A stretch of DNA of 64,000 nucleotides from Bradyrhizobium yuanmingense (GTDB lineage Bacteria; Pseudomonadota; Alphaproteobacteria; Rhizobiales; Xanthobacteraceae), in contig NZ_FMAE01000001.1 of NCBI RefSeq assembly GCF_900094575.1, positions 1 through 64,000 on the forward strand, in the 5' to 3' direction. Of the stretch, positions 1 to 7,810 are shown piece by piece; position 1 is the stretch's first letter, and every line of letters starts with the position of its first letter. The notes below the pieces were generated by a model. It was given only the letters and a program-made list of their open reading frames with translations. It was not told where the DNA came from and ran no database searches. Made by a program: the position numbers and the translations under genes.

Positions 1-262
1 CTTTGCCGCAGCGGGCGAGCGCTTCAAAGATCGCCCGCCAATGTCCGCGCTTGGCCCAGCGATTGAAACGATTGTAGATCGTCGTGTACGGACCATAGTC
101 GGGCGGGCAATCGCGCCAGCGTGCGCCGCACTGAAGCATGTGAATGATACCGCTGATGACGCGTCGATCGTCATCGCGCACCGGTCCGGTCTGGTTCGTT
201 GGCAGATGCGGCTCTATCAGAGCCCATTGCTTGTCGTTGAGCCAGAACAGTCCTTTGCGCAT
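1..262 (-). CDS. IS5-family transposase, N-terminal part (runs off window)
   Basis: Reading the minus strand from ATG at 262 gives MRKGLFWLNDKQWALIEPHL followed by DDRRVISGIIHMLQCGARWRDCP and YNRFNRWAKRGHW motifs (given here as short blocks). This is the DUF4096/HTH-like N-terminal domain of IS5 (IS427/IS1031 group) transposases. About 87 residues are visible. In this group the transposase is often split into two frames joined by programmed frameshifting, so this may be orfA only; the DDE catalytic part lies beyond the left edge. The annotation rests on recognisable family motifs, and the function (cut-and-paste transposition) is family knowledge. Confidence 0.85.
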   Translation of the reverse strand, partial: MRKGLFWLNDKQWALIEPHLPTNQTGPVRDDDRRVISGIIHMLQCGARWRDCPPDYGPYTTIYNRFNRWAKRGHWRAIFEALARCGK

Positions 263-330
263 CGAAGTCCCCCGCGTGGAATCAACCCGCTGCCAGGGAA
301 TCAGAGTTCGCTAATTAGGTACAGACCCTA
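1..330 (-). mobile_element. IS5-family insertion sequence, 5' end only
   Basis: The window opens inside an insertion sequence. The minus strand carries the N-terminal part of an IS5-type transposase. Upstream of it, the sequence GGGTCTGTACC near 319-329 (read on the minus strand) is a plausible terminal inverted repeat, followed by TAG at the probable junction with chromosomal DNA. The other end lies outside the window, so the target duplication and completeness cannot be judged. The exact outer boundary is inferred. Confidence 0.7.
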
Positions 331-358
331 GCTTACCGCTCGCAGCAATGACGGTCTC

Positions 359-451
359 GTAGGGTGGGCAAAGCGAAAGCGTGCCCACCATTCTCCGTAT
401 CTCGAAGAACTGGTGGGCACGGCGCGAAGGGCGCGCCTTTGCCCACCCTAC
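359..451. repeat. Dispersed intergenic palindrome, family A copy 1
   Basis: A long imperfect inverted repeat opens with GTAGGGTGGGCAAAGCG and closes with CGCCTTTGCCCACCCTAC, with an inner GTGCCCACC/GGTGGGCAC pair. The transcript would fold into a long hairpin. Two further copies lie at 44196-44327 and 61271-61360. This copy sits just downstream of the yeiH-like gene (which ends at 468) and next to the IS end. Confidence 0.9.
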
Positions 452-467
452 GGCAGCTTCGCATCCA

Positions 468-1526
468 TCACTTGAACCAGTGCACCAGCGCGATGCTGAT
501 CCCCAGCAGCAGCATCAGCGACAGCGTCACGGCGGCCGTCACCCGGCCGCCGACATTGGCGAGCACGCGCACGTCGACGCCAAGGCCGAGGGCGGCCATC
601 GAGACCACCGTGAGAAAGCTCGTGATCGTCGTCACGGGGCCAACCACCGTCGCCGGCACGATCTCCAGCGAGCGCAGGGTCGCAAGCGCAAGGAAGCCGA
701 GGATGAACCAGGGGACCAGGCGGAAGAAGCCGACGCTGGTTTTCTTGGCATCGCTCTGCCAGCGCGAAGCGACCAGCGACAGGCCGACGACGACCGGGCC
801 GAGCATCAGGACACGCATCAGCTTCACCAGCGTGCCGATCTGGGTTGAGACGAGACCTGCCGGCACCGTCGCGGCGAGCACCTGCGGCACTGCGTAAACG
901 GTGAGCCCGGCGAGAATGCCGTACTGCGTTGCGGACAATTGCAGCAGCGGGATCAGCAGCGGCAGGCCCAGCACCATCATCACGCCAAGGATCGCCGTAA
1001 AGGAGATCGAGGATGCAATCTCGTCGTTGCTGGCGCCGATGATGGGCGCCACTGCGGCGATGGCGGAATTGCCGCAGATCGAGTTGCCGCAGGCGATCAG
1101 GATCGACAGCCGCGTCGACAGGCCGAGTAGCCGGCTGAGGCCGAAGGAGACGCAGAGCGCGACCACGACGACCGCGGCGATGGAGGCGAGCAGCGCAATG
1201 CCGGAAGCCGCGATCGCGGCAAAGCTGATGGAGGCCCCGAGCAGCATCACCGCGACTTCCAGCAGTTGCTTGGCGCTGAAGGCGATGCCGGCCTGCCACC
1301 GCGGGGCCGGCTTCCAGAAGCTGCGCACCGCCATGCCGAGCAGGATCGCCATGACCAGCGCCTCGACATAGGGGTGCTCGAACATGCCCAGTTCGGCCCG
1401 CTCGAGCAGGGCCGACACACCGGCCACGAGAACGCAGAGGAGGATGCCCGGAATCAGCGCCGCAATACGGCCCGCGGCGGTGACCGGCTTGGAATCGGCC
1501 GGGCTGGATGCTTGATTCTGCGACAC
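468..1526 (-). CDS. YeiH/UPF0324-family putative sulfate (anion) exporter
   Basis: A 352-residue, very hydrophobic protein with about ten predicted membrane segments. The central motif ACGNSICGNSAIAAVAPIIG (residues about 145-165) and AGLTVYAVPQVLAA further on are hallmarks of the YeiH/UPF0324 family. That family is often called a putative sulfate or sulfonate exporter, but its substrate is not well established. The chosen start is GTG at 1526, preceded by GGGAGAGA on the minus strand; the cytoplasmic tail before the first helix is about 20 residues. It is monocistronic, and no LysR gene (a common partner) is adjacent. The family call is firm and the substrate is unknown. Confidence 0.85.
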   Translation of the reverse strand: MSQNQASSPADSKPVTAAGRIAALIPGILLCVLVAGVSALLERAELGMFEHPYVEALVMAILLGMAVRSFWKPAPRWQAGIAFSAKQLLEVAVMLLGASISFAAIAASGIALLASIAAVVVVALCVSFGLSRLLGLSTRLSILIACGNSICGNSAIAAVAPIIGASNDEIASSISFTAILGVMMVLGLPLLIPLLQLSATQYGILAGLTVYAVPQVLAATVPAGLVSTQIGTLVKLMRVLMLGPVVVGLSLVASRWQSDAKKTSVGFFRLVPWFILGFLALATLRSLEIVPATVVGPVTTITSFLTVVSMAALGLGVDVRVLANVGGRVTAAVTLSLMLLLGISIALVHWFK

Positions 1527-1637
1527 AAATCTCTCCCGAAGGAGAAAGATTTATACGCACCACGACCCGATTGGGAAATATGTTTTCGACATATCAGGGC
1601 CGAGAGAAGTTCTGTCCTCGGACCGGAATAAACGGCC

Positions 1638-1856
1638 TCAGAAGATCAGGTTCTTGGCCAGCGAGGCGACGCGGCTGAAACCGTCATAGATGCCGGGCTC
1701 GAAGAAGGCTGCACGGGCCAGCACGATGCCCGCGACCAGCGACCAGAACAGGGTGGTGCCGGCCCGCAGCAGGAGCTTCGAGGCGCGCGACTTCGGCTGT
1801 GTGTCCGTTGCGGACACCAGTTGCTCGCCGAAGGGCTCAAATCCAGTGCGTTCCAT
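1638..1856 (-). CDS. Small single-pass membrane protein, hypothetical
   Basis: A 72-residue frame starts at ATG 1856 (MERTGFEPFGEQ). It has a charged N-terminal half, then one hydrophobic stretch (TTLFWSLVAGIVLARAAFF) and a short tail ending SLAKNLIF. I recognise no family. An upstream in-frame ATG at 1913 would add 19 residues, but the shorter start gives a cleaner soluble-tail plus one-helix architecture. It lies alone between the yeiH-like gene and ald, both on the same strand. Coding status is moderately supported by composition only. Confidence 0.45.
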   Translation of the reverse strand: MERTGFEPFGEQLVSATDTQPKSRASKLLLRAGTTLFWSLVAGIVLARAAFFEPGIYDGFSRVASLAKNLIF

Positions 1857-2124
1857 GGCTGCCGATCCACCAATTTCTGGCGGAAATGTCGTCGTTTCGG
1901 CTGCAAACAGCAATGGAAGCGATTGGCGTTTTTGCGCTCGGAAGGGGAAACTCCTTCCTCCTGACAGGACCGCGGCAATAGTTTTCTTCTTTCCGCCTAT
2001 TTGGACACCGCCGCTCCGGTCACAACGCCTTCACCGCGTCGGGATTCCCCGAGGGCTCGGGAGCACGGCGGCAGCGCCATCTTCCAGTCGGTTGATGGCG
2101 CCGCACCGACGATGGCCCATCTCG

Positions 2125-3240
2125 CTACGCCGCCAGTCCGCTCTCTACTGGCGCAAACTCCAGCCCCAGACTCTCCGCCACCGCCTTGTTCGTCACCCGG
2201 CCGCGATGCACGTTGAGCCCGTTGCGCAGATGCGGATTCTCCAAGATGGCCGCAAATCCCTTGTTGGCGAGCATCAGGCCGAACGGCAGCGTGGCGTTGT
2301 TCAGGGCTTGGCTCGAGGTCACCGGCACGGCTCCCGGCATGTTGGCGACGCAATAGTGAACGACGCCGTCGACCTCGTAGGTCGGCTCCGCGTGCGTGGT
2401 CGGGTGCGAGGTTTCGAAGCAGCCGCCCTGGTCGATCGCGACGTCGACCAGCACGGCTCCCGGCCGCATCGATTTCAGCATCGCACGGGTGACGAGCTTC
2501 GGCGCGCTGGCGCCAGGCACCAGCACTGCACCGATCACGACGTCGGCGGCGAACACCTCGTCCTCGACCGCCTCGATGGTGGAGAAACGGGTGCGTACGC
2601 GTCCAACAAACAGATCGTCTAGTTCGCGCAGGCGCGGGATCGAGCGGTCGATCACGGTGACTTCGGCACCTAAGCCGGCGGCCATGCGTGCCGCCTGCGT
2701 TCCGACCACGCCGCCGCCGAGCACGACGACGCGTGCCGGCTGCACGCCGGGCACGCCGCCGAGCAGCAGGCCGCGGCCGCCGCTGGAACGCTTGAGCGCG
2801 GCGCCGGCGGCCTCGATGGCGAGGCGGCCGGCGACTTCGCTCATCGGGGCGAGCAGCGGGAGGTGACCGCTCGCGTCCGTGACGGTTTCATAGGCGATTG
2901 CGGTGCAGCCGGAAGCAAGCAGGCCCTTGGCCTGGTCGGGATCCGGCGCAAGATGAAGGTAAGTAAAAAGGATCTGGCCTTCGCGAAGCTGAGCCCATTC
3001 GCTCTTCTGCGGCTCCTTCACCTTCACGATCATGTCGGACTTTGCAAAGATCTCGCGAGCGGTCTCGGCAATGGACGCCCCTGCCCGCCGGTACACCTCG
3101 TCGGACGCACCGATGCCGCTGCCGGCGCCGCTCTCGACCGTCACCTGGTGCCCGGCGGCAACGTATTCGCGGACCGCACCTGGGGTGAGCCCGACCCGAT
3201 ATTCCTGCACCTTGATCTCCTTCGGGACTCCGACGCGCAT
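2125..3240 (-). CDS. ald: Alanine dehydrogenase
   Basis: A 371-residue protein, the usual length for NAD-dependent alanine dehydrogenase (L-alanine to pyruvate plus ammonia). The N-terminus MRVGVPKEIK is typical, so ATG 3240 is preferred over an in-frame start 18 bases upstream. Catalytic Lys75 (in VKVKEP) and His96 (in TYLHLAPD) fall at the positions known for the family. The nucleotide-binding glycine motif VVLGGGVVGTQAARMA is near residue 170, and VDVAIDQGGC carries the conserved Asp near 270. It diverges from an Lrp/AsnC regulator across 65 bases, the usual ald/aldR arrangement, suggesting alanine-responsive control. Confidence 0.96.
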   Translation of the reverse strand: MRVGVPKEIKVQEYRVGLTPGAVREYVAAGHQVTVESGAGSGIGASDEVYRRAGASIAETAREIFAKSDMIVKVKEPQKSEWAQLREGQILFTYLHLAPDPDQAKGLLASGCTAIAYETVTDASGHLPLLAPMSEVAGRLAIEAAGAALKRSSGGRGLLLGGVPGVQPARVVVLGGGVVGTQAARMAAGLGAEVTVIDRSIPRLRELDDLFVGRVRTRFSTIEAVEDEVFAADVVIGAVLVPGASAPKLVTRAMLKSMRPGAVLVDVAIDQGGCFETSHPTTHAEPTYEVDGVVHYCVANMPGAVPVTSSQALNNATLPFGLMLANKGFAAILENPHLRNGLNVHRGRVTNKAVAESLGLEFAPVESGLAA

Positions 3241-3305
3241 CTTGATCTCCCTCGCCAATGCTTTGATTCCATTGTTGATCGTAGCGAGAGGGTCGGTTTG
3301 GTTTC

Positions 3306-3863
3306 GTGCAAATATCCGCTACCTTGGCAGCGCCCGCGCCGGTTTCCGGCGCGAAATGGTCCTTTGACGCTGGAAACGAAACCTTGGCCCTCGACCGGAA
3401 AGACCTCGCCATCCTCGCGGAACTCACGACCAATGCGCGAGCCAGCCACACCGAGCTTGCCAACAAGATCGGCTTGTCGAGCACGGCGCTGGCGCGGCGG
3501 CAGAAGGCGCTGGAGGATGACGGCTACATCCAGGCCTACCAGGCCGCGCTCGACCTGGCCCAGTTCGGCCTCACCACCACGGTGCTGGTTCGCATCGCGC
3601 TGGAGAGCCAGAGCGACGAGGCACTGAAGGCGTTCGAGGCAGAGGTGACGAAATGCCCCTCTGTCGTGCGCTGCTTCCTGATGTCGGGGACGGACGACTA
3701 CATCCTGATCGTGCTCGCCCGCGACATCCAGGATTTCGAGCGCATCCATCGCACCGAGCTGTCCCGCCTGCCCCGCGTCGCGCGGGTGCAATCGAGCTTC
3801 GCGCTGCGCGAGATCGTCAACCGCGCGGTGCCGACCGTGGTGTTCGGCGAGACGAAGCGCTGA
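3306..3863 (+). CDS. Lrp/AsnC-family regulator, probable activator of ald
   Basis: About 185 residues. LDRKDLAILAELTTNARASH begins the AsnC-type winged HTH, with the recognition helix in LSSTALARRQKAL. The ligand-binding RAM domain follows (CFLMSGTDDYILIVLA is the signature). The first possible start is GTG at 3306, which adds a poorly conserved 25-residue extension; an in-frame TTG closer to LALDRKD may be the true start, as the family usually begins just before it. It diverges from ald, and such neighbours generally control alanine dehydrogenase. It could also influence the molybdoenzyme genes that follow about 140 bases downstream. Confidence 0.9.
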   Translation: MQISATLAAPAPVSGAKWSFDAGNETLALDRKDLAILAELTTNARASHTELANKIGLSSTALARRQKALEDDGYIQAYQAALDLAQFGLTTTVLVRIALESQSDEALKAFEAEVTKCPSVVRCFLMSGTDDYILIVLARDIQDFERIHRTELSRLPRVARVQSSFALREIVNRAVPTVVFGETKR

Positions 3864-4003
3864 TCTCGTAAATCCAATAGGGAGAACCGATTGGGAACCA
3901 AGCAACTCGTCATCCGTTGGGCGCTATCGGCCAGCGGCGGCAACGCAGTCTCGCGTCATTTGCACAATTTGCCCGGCTCGGCCTTTCCGCAGGGAAATAC
4001 ACC

Positions 4004-4489
4004 ATGGCCGACCTTACGATCCCCGAACGCATTCCGATCAACCTCGTCGTCAATGGCGAAAGCCGCGCGCTCGAGGTCGTGCCATGGACCACGCTTCTGG
4101 ATGCGCTGCGTGACCGTCTGCAACTGACCGGCACCAAGAAAGGCTGCGATCACGGCCAATGCGGTGCCTGTACCGTGCTGATCGACGGAAGACGGGTCAA
4201 TTCCTGCCTGACCCTGGCCGTCATGAAGGATGGCGCCGAGATCACGACTATCGAAGGCTTGGCCAGGGACGGCACGCTGCATCCCCTGCAACAGGCCTTC
4301 ATCGACCACGATGCCTTTCAATGCGGCTATTGCACGCCGGGACAGATTTGCTCTGCCGCGGGCCTGTTGGCGGAAGGCCGTGCGCGCGATGCGGATGAGA
4401 TCCGGGAGCTGATGAGCGGAAACCTCTGTCGCTGCGGTGCCTACCTCAACATCGTGGCTGCGATCGAGCAGGCAATGAGCCGGTCATGA
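4004..4489 (+). CDS. yagT: Aldehyde oxidase/xanthine dehydrogenase-family [2Fe-2S] subunit (YagT/PaoA type)
   Basis: A 161-residue iron-sulfur subunit of a three-subunit molybdo-flavoenzyme. The plant-type ferredoxin cluster is held by Cys48, Cys53, Cys56 and Cys68 (GCDHGQCGACTVL...NSC). The second [2Fe-2S] cluster is held by Cys107, Cys110, Cys142 and Cys144 (CGYC...CRC). ATG 4004 is chosen because it follows AGGGAAAT and starts directly before the ferredoxin fold. The E. coli homologue PaoA carries a Tat signal, but none is visible here and the upstream in-frame codons look non-coding, so a cytoplasmic enzyme is likely. Its stop overlaps the next gene by four bases (ATGA). Confidence 0.93.
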   Translation: MADLTIPERIPINLVVNGESRALEVVPWTTLLDALRDRLQLTGTKKGCDHGQCGACTVLIDGRRVNSCLTLAVMKDGAEITTIEGLARDGTLHPLQQAFIDHDAFQCGYCTPGQICSAAGLLAEGRARDADEIRELMSGNLCRCGAYLNIVAAIEQAMSRS

Positions 4490-5502
4490 ACAACTTCCAA
4501 TATTCCCGCGCAAGCGATGTTGCCGACGCCATCCGCCTGCTCGCCGCCGATCCCGGTGCGAAGTTGATCGCCGGCGGCACCAACCTGATCGATCTGATGA
4601 AGGAGAACGTCGAACGGCCCTCCCGGCTGATCGACATCTCCCGCCTGCCGCTCCGCGACGTCGAGGAGACGGCGGACGGCGGTCTGCGCATCGGCGCCTT
4701 GGTGCCGAATTCGGACCTCGCCTACCACCCGTTGATCGAGCAGCGCTATCCCCTCCTTGCCAGCGCCATCCTGGCCGGCGCCTCCGCGCAACTGCGCAAC
4801 ATGGCCTCGGTCGGCGGCAATCTGATGCAACGTACGCGCTGCCCCTACTTCTATGACACCACGACACCCTGCAACAAGCGAAGCCCCGGCACGGGCTGCT
4901 CGGCCCTCGATGGCCTCAACCGCAACCATGCCATCCTCGGCACCAGCAACTCCTGCATCGCGACCAATCCATCCGACATGAGCGTGGCGCTGGCCGCGCT
5001 CGGCGCGCTCGTGCATATCGCACGCCCCTCGGGGCAGCGCACCATCGCGCTGACGGATTTCCATCGGCTTCCCGAGGACAAGCCTCATCTCGATACCAAT
5101 CTCGGCAGCGGCGAGATCATTATCGCCATCGAGCTGCCGCCGCACGGCTTTGCCCGGAACTACAGCTATCTGAAGATCCGCGACCGGCTGTCCTACGCCT
5201 TTGCTCTGGTCTCGGTCGCGGCCGCGGTCGACCTGGAGGGCAACGCGATCAGCGAAGCGCGCCTTGCGCTCGGTGGCGTGGCCCACAAGCCCTGGCGAAG
5301 CCTCGAGGCCGAAGCCGCATTGCGCGGTCAGGCGGCAACACCGGATCATTTCGGGCGCGCCGCCGACCTGCTGCTGCAGGGAGCGACGGCACGCTCCCAC
5401 AACGGGTTCAAGATCGACCTGGCGCGCCGAGCCGTCGTGCGTGCGCTGATGCAGGCCGCAAGCGCCACGCCGCAATCACAGGCTCACAAGAAGATCGCAT
5501 GA
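4486..5502 (+). CDS. yagS: FAD-binding subunit of YagTSR-type molybdenum aldehyde oxidase
   Basis: A 338-residue CO-dehydrogenase flavoprotein-type subunit. The FAD pyrophosphate motif is AGGTNLIDLMK (about residues 28-38), and the second FAD motif is SVGGNLMQRTRC. Four cysteines (119, 129, 138, 157) lie in an insertion that in YagS/PaoB and 4-hydroxybenzoyl-CoA reductase beta subunits binds an extra [4Fe-4S] cluster. That insertion places this protein in the PaoB-like branch rather than plain xanthine dehydrogenase. It relays electrons between FeS clusters and acceptor. It is translationally coupled to the upstream subunit and followed after 7 bases by the catalytic subunit. Confidence 0.93.
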   Translation: MNNFQYSRASDVADAIRLLAADPGAKLIAGGTNLIDLMKENVERPSRLIDISRLPLRDVEETADGGLRIGALVPNSDLAYHPLIEQRYPLLASAILAGASAQLRNMASVGGNLMQRTRCPYFYDTTTPCNKRSPGTGCSALDGLNRNHAILGTSNSCIATNPSDMSVALAALGALVHIARPSGQRTIALTDFHRLPEDKPHLDTNLGSGEIIIAIELPPHGFARNYSYLKIRDRLSYAFALVSVAAAVDLEGNAISEARLALGGVAHKPWRSLEAEAALRGQAATPDHFGRAADLLLQGATARSHNGFKIDLARRAVVRALMQAASATPQSQAHKKIA

Positions 5503-5509
5503 GGACCCG

Positions 5510-7714
5510 ATGAACGCCTATGTCGGAACACCAACGTCGCGCGTCGACGGCCGCGCCAAGGTCACCGGGGCCGCCAAATATGCCGGCGAATTCGCAGCAG
5601 ACGGTCTCCTTCACGGCTTCGTCGTCGAGGCCAGCATCGCGCGTGGGCGCGTCGCTCGTCTCGATACCAGCGAGGCGCTGAAGGTGAAGGGCGTGGTCGA
5701 CGTGCTCACGCATGAACATCGGCCGCCCCTCGCCGACAAGGACGAAGCCTGGAAGGATGAGGTGGCGCCGGAGAAGGGCTCGCCGTTCCGGCCGCTCTAT
5801 GATGAGAGGGTCAAGTTCAACGGCCAGCCGATCGCACTGGTCGTCGCGGAGGACTGGGAGATCGCCAAGTTCGCCGCAACCCGCGTTCGCGTCGAATATG
5901 AGCAGGAGGCGTTTTCGACCGATCTTGAATCCGAACGCGGCAAGGCCGAGAAAGTGGATCAACCGCACAAGCCGCGTGGTGATGCCGCAGCAGCCCTGAC
6001 GCGCGCGGCCGTGCGCCACGAGGCGGATTACGTCATTCCGACCGAGCACCACAACCCCATGGAGCTCTTCGCGACGACAGCCGTCTGGAACGGCAGTGGC
6101 GGGCTCACGGTCTACGACAAGACGCAGGGCGTCCAGAACGTCCAGAAGTTTCTCTGCAGTGTTTTCGGCAAGGAACCGGACGACATCCGCGTGATCTCGC
6201 CTTATGTCGGCGGCGCCTTCGGCTCGGGCCTGCGGCCGCAGCACCAGGTGGTGCTGGCAACCCTTGCCGCGCTCGCACTGAAGCGGTCCGTCCGCGTCGT
6301 GCTGACGAGGCAACAGATGTATGGCCTGGGCTATCGTCCCATGACCATCGAGCGCGTTGCGCTCGGTGCAAAGCCGGACGGCACCCTCGATGCGATCACC
6401 CACGAAGCCATCGCCGTGACCTCACGCTATGAGGATTTTTCGCGCAACGATACGGGCTGGGCCGAGCAGCTTTACAAGAGTCCTAACAGCAACTTTTCCC
6501 ATAAGCTGGTCGACCTCGACGTTTCGACGCCCTCCGACATGCGCGCGCCGGGTGCGGCAACGGGCGTGTGCGCACTCGAATGCGCCATGGACGAATTGGC
6601 CGTCGCGCTGAAGCTCGATCCGGTCGAGCTGCGCCTGAGGTGCTACTCGGATCGCGACCAGAGCCAAAGCCTGCCTTACACCAGCAAGCAGCTGCGCGAG
6701 TGCTACGCCCGCGGCGCCGAAGCGTTCGGCTGGAGCCGGCGTAATCCGGCGCCGCGTTCCATGCGAGACGGCAAGGAACTGGTCGGCTGGGGCATGGCGA
6801 CTGGGGTGTGGGAGGCGCTGCAGATGCCGGTCGCCGTCCGCATCGTGCTGACGGCCAACGGCCATGCCGAGGTCTCCTGCGCCGCGTCCGATATCGGCAC
6901 CGGCACGTACACCATCGTGGCGCAGGTCGCGGCCGATGCCCTCGGGCTGCCGATCGAGAATATCAGCGTCCGGCTCGCCGATTCGACCTTGCCGCAAGCC
7001 CCCGTCGAGGGCGGCTCCTGGATGGCGGCATCAAGCGCGCATGCGGTCTTGGGAGCGGCCGAAGAAATTCGCTGGGAACTCGCACGTCTTGCCAAGGCCA
7101 TGCCGGGCTCACCGCTCGCTGACCTCGACGCCGCCGACGTCACCCTGACTGACGGCATGATCGCCAGCAGCGACGGTCGCGGGGCCGCTGTCTCGATTGC
7201 GGATGTCATGCGCCACAGCAAGCTCGAGCGGATCGAAAAGGAGAAGCTCAACCAATTCGCGGAGGATAAATCGCATGCCCGCAACACACATTCGGCGGTC
7301 TTCGCGGAGGTGAAGATCGACGAGGAGCTGGGAATTATCCGCGTCACCCGGATCGTGAATGCGGTCGCGGCCGGGCGCATCCTGAACACCAAGACCGGCC
7401 GCAGCCAGATCATGGGCGGGGTGGTCTGGGGTATTGGAATGGCGCTGCACGAGGAAACGGTGATGGATCACCGCTTCGGCCGCATCATGAACGCGAACAT
7501 TGCCGAATACCACATTCCCGTGAACGCCGACGTCCACGACATTGACGTCATTTTCGTCGACGAGCCCGACGAGCGCATCAACCGGTTGGGAATCAAGGGG
7601 CTCGGCGAGATCGGCATCGTCGGCGTCCCGGCCGCAATTGCGAACGCCGTCTATCATGCCACCGGCAAGCGCATCCGGCGCTTCCCGATCACACTGGACA
7701 AGCTGCTGGAGTGA
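5510..7714 (+). CDS. yagR: Molybdopterin-binding catalytic subunit of YagTSR-type aldehyde oxidase
   Basis: A 734-residue large subunit of the xanthine oxidase family. RVDGRAKVTGAAKYAGEF opens the N-terminal hammerhead domain; the molybdenum-cofactor domains carry SPYVGGAFGSG, APVEGGSW and MGGVVWGIG. The conserved base in KGLGEIGIVG is Glu700, aligned with the catalytic Glu of this family. It probably oxidises aldehydes or N-heterocycles to acids with water as oxygen donor; the substrate cannot be read from sequence. A PaoD/XdhC-type cofactor-insertion gene is not adjacent. Starts at ATG 5510 with GAGGACCG upstream. Confidence 0.93.
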   Translation: MNAYVGTPTSRVDGRAKVTGAAKYAGEFAADGLLHGFVVEASIARGRVARLDTSEALKVKGVVDVLTHEHRPPLADKDEAWKDEVAPEKGSPFRPLYDERVKFNGQPIALVVAEDWEIAKFAATRVRVEYEQEAFSTDLESERGKAEKVDQPHKPRGDAAAALTRAAVRHEADYVIPTEHHNPMELFATTAVWNGSGGLTVYDKTQGVQNVQKFLCSVFGKEPDDIRVISPYVGGAFGSGLRPQHQVVLATLAALALKRSVRVVLTRQQMYGLGYRPMTIERVALGAKPDGTLDAITHEAIAVTSRYEDFSRNDTGWAEQLYKSPNSNFSHKLVDLDVSTPSDMRAPGAATGVCALECAMDELAVALKLDPVELRLRCYSDRDQSQSLPYTSKQLRECYARGAEAFGWSRRNPAPRSMRDGKELVGWGMATGVWEALQMPVAVRIVLTANGHAEVSCAASDIGTGTYTIVAQVAADALGLPIENISVRLADSTLPQAPVEGGSWMAASSAHAVLGAAEEIRWELARLAKAMPGSPLADLDAADVTLTDGMIASSDGRGAAVSIADVMRHSKLERIEKEKLNQFAEDKSHARNTHSAVFAEVKIDEELGIIRVTRIVNAVAAGRILNTKTGRSQIMGGVVWGIGMALHEETVMDHRFGRIMNANIAEYHIPVNADVHDIDVIFVDEPDERINRLGIKGLGEIGIVGVPAAIANAVYHATGKRIRRFPITLDKLLE

Positions 7715-7810
7715 AGCGTCAGGCTAACCTTGCCGCAGCACTCGGGCATGTCATCCAGATGTCATCGAATGTGCAGAGAGCTGTATCTTCCTGCACATTC
7801 GGGACCTGCC

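Noticed and set aside
3917..4003. A Tat signal (QRRQRSLASF) ahead of the [2Fe-2S] subunit
   Set aside because: There is no hydrophobic core after the arginines, and the internal ATG with its own ribosome site starts at the conserved domain.
5510..7714. Xanthine dehydrogenase linked to the nearby adenine deaminase
   Set aside because: The FAD subunit has the extra four-cysteine insertion of the YagS/PaoB branch and no XdhC gene is nearby; an aldehyde oxidase type is the better call.
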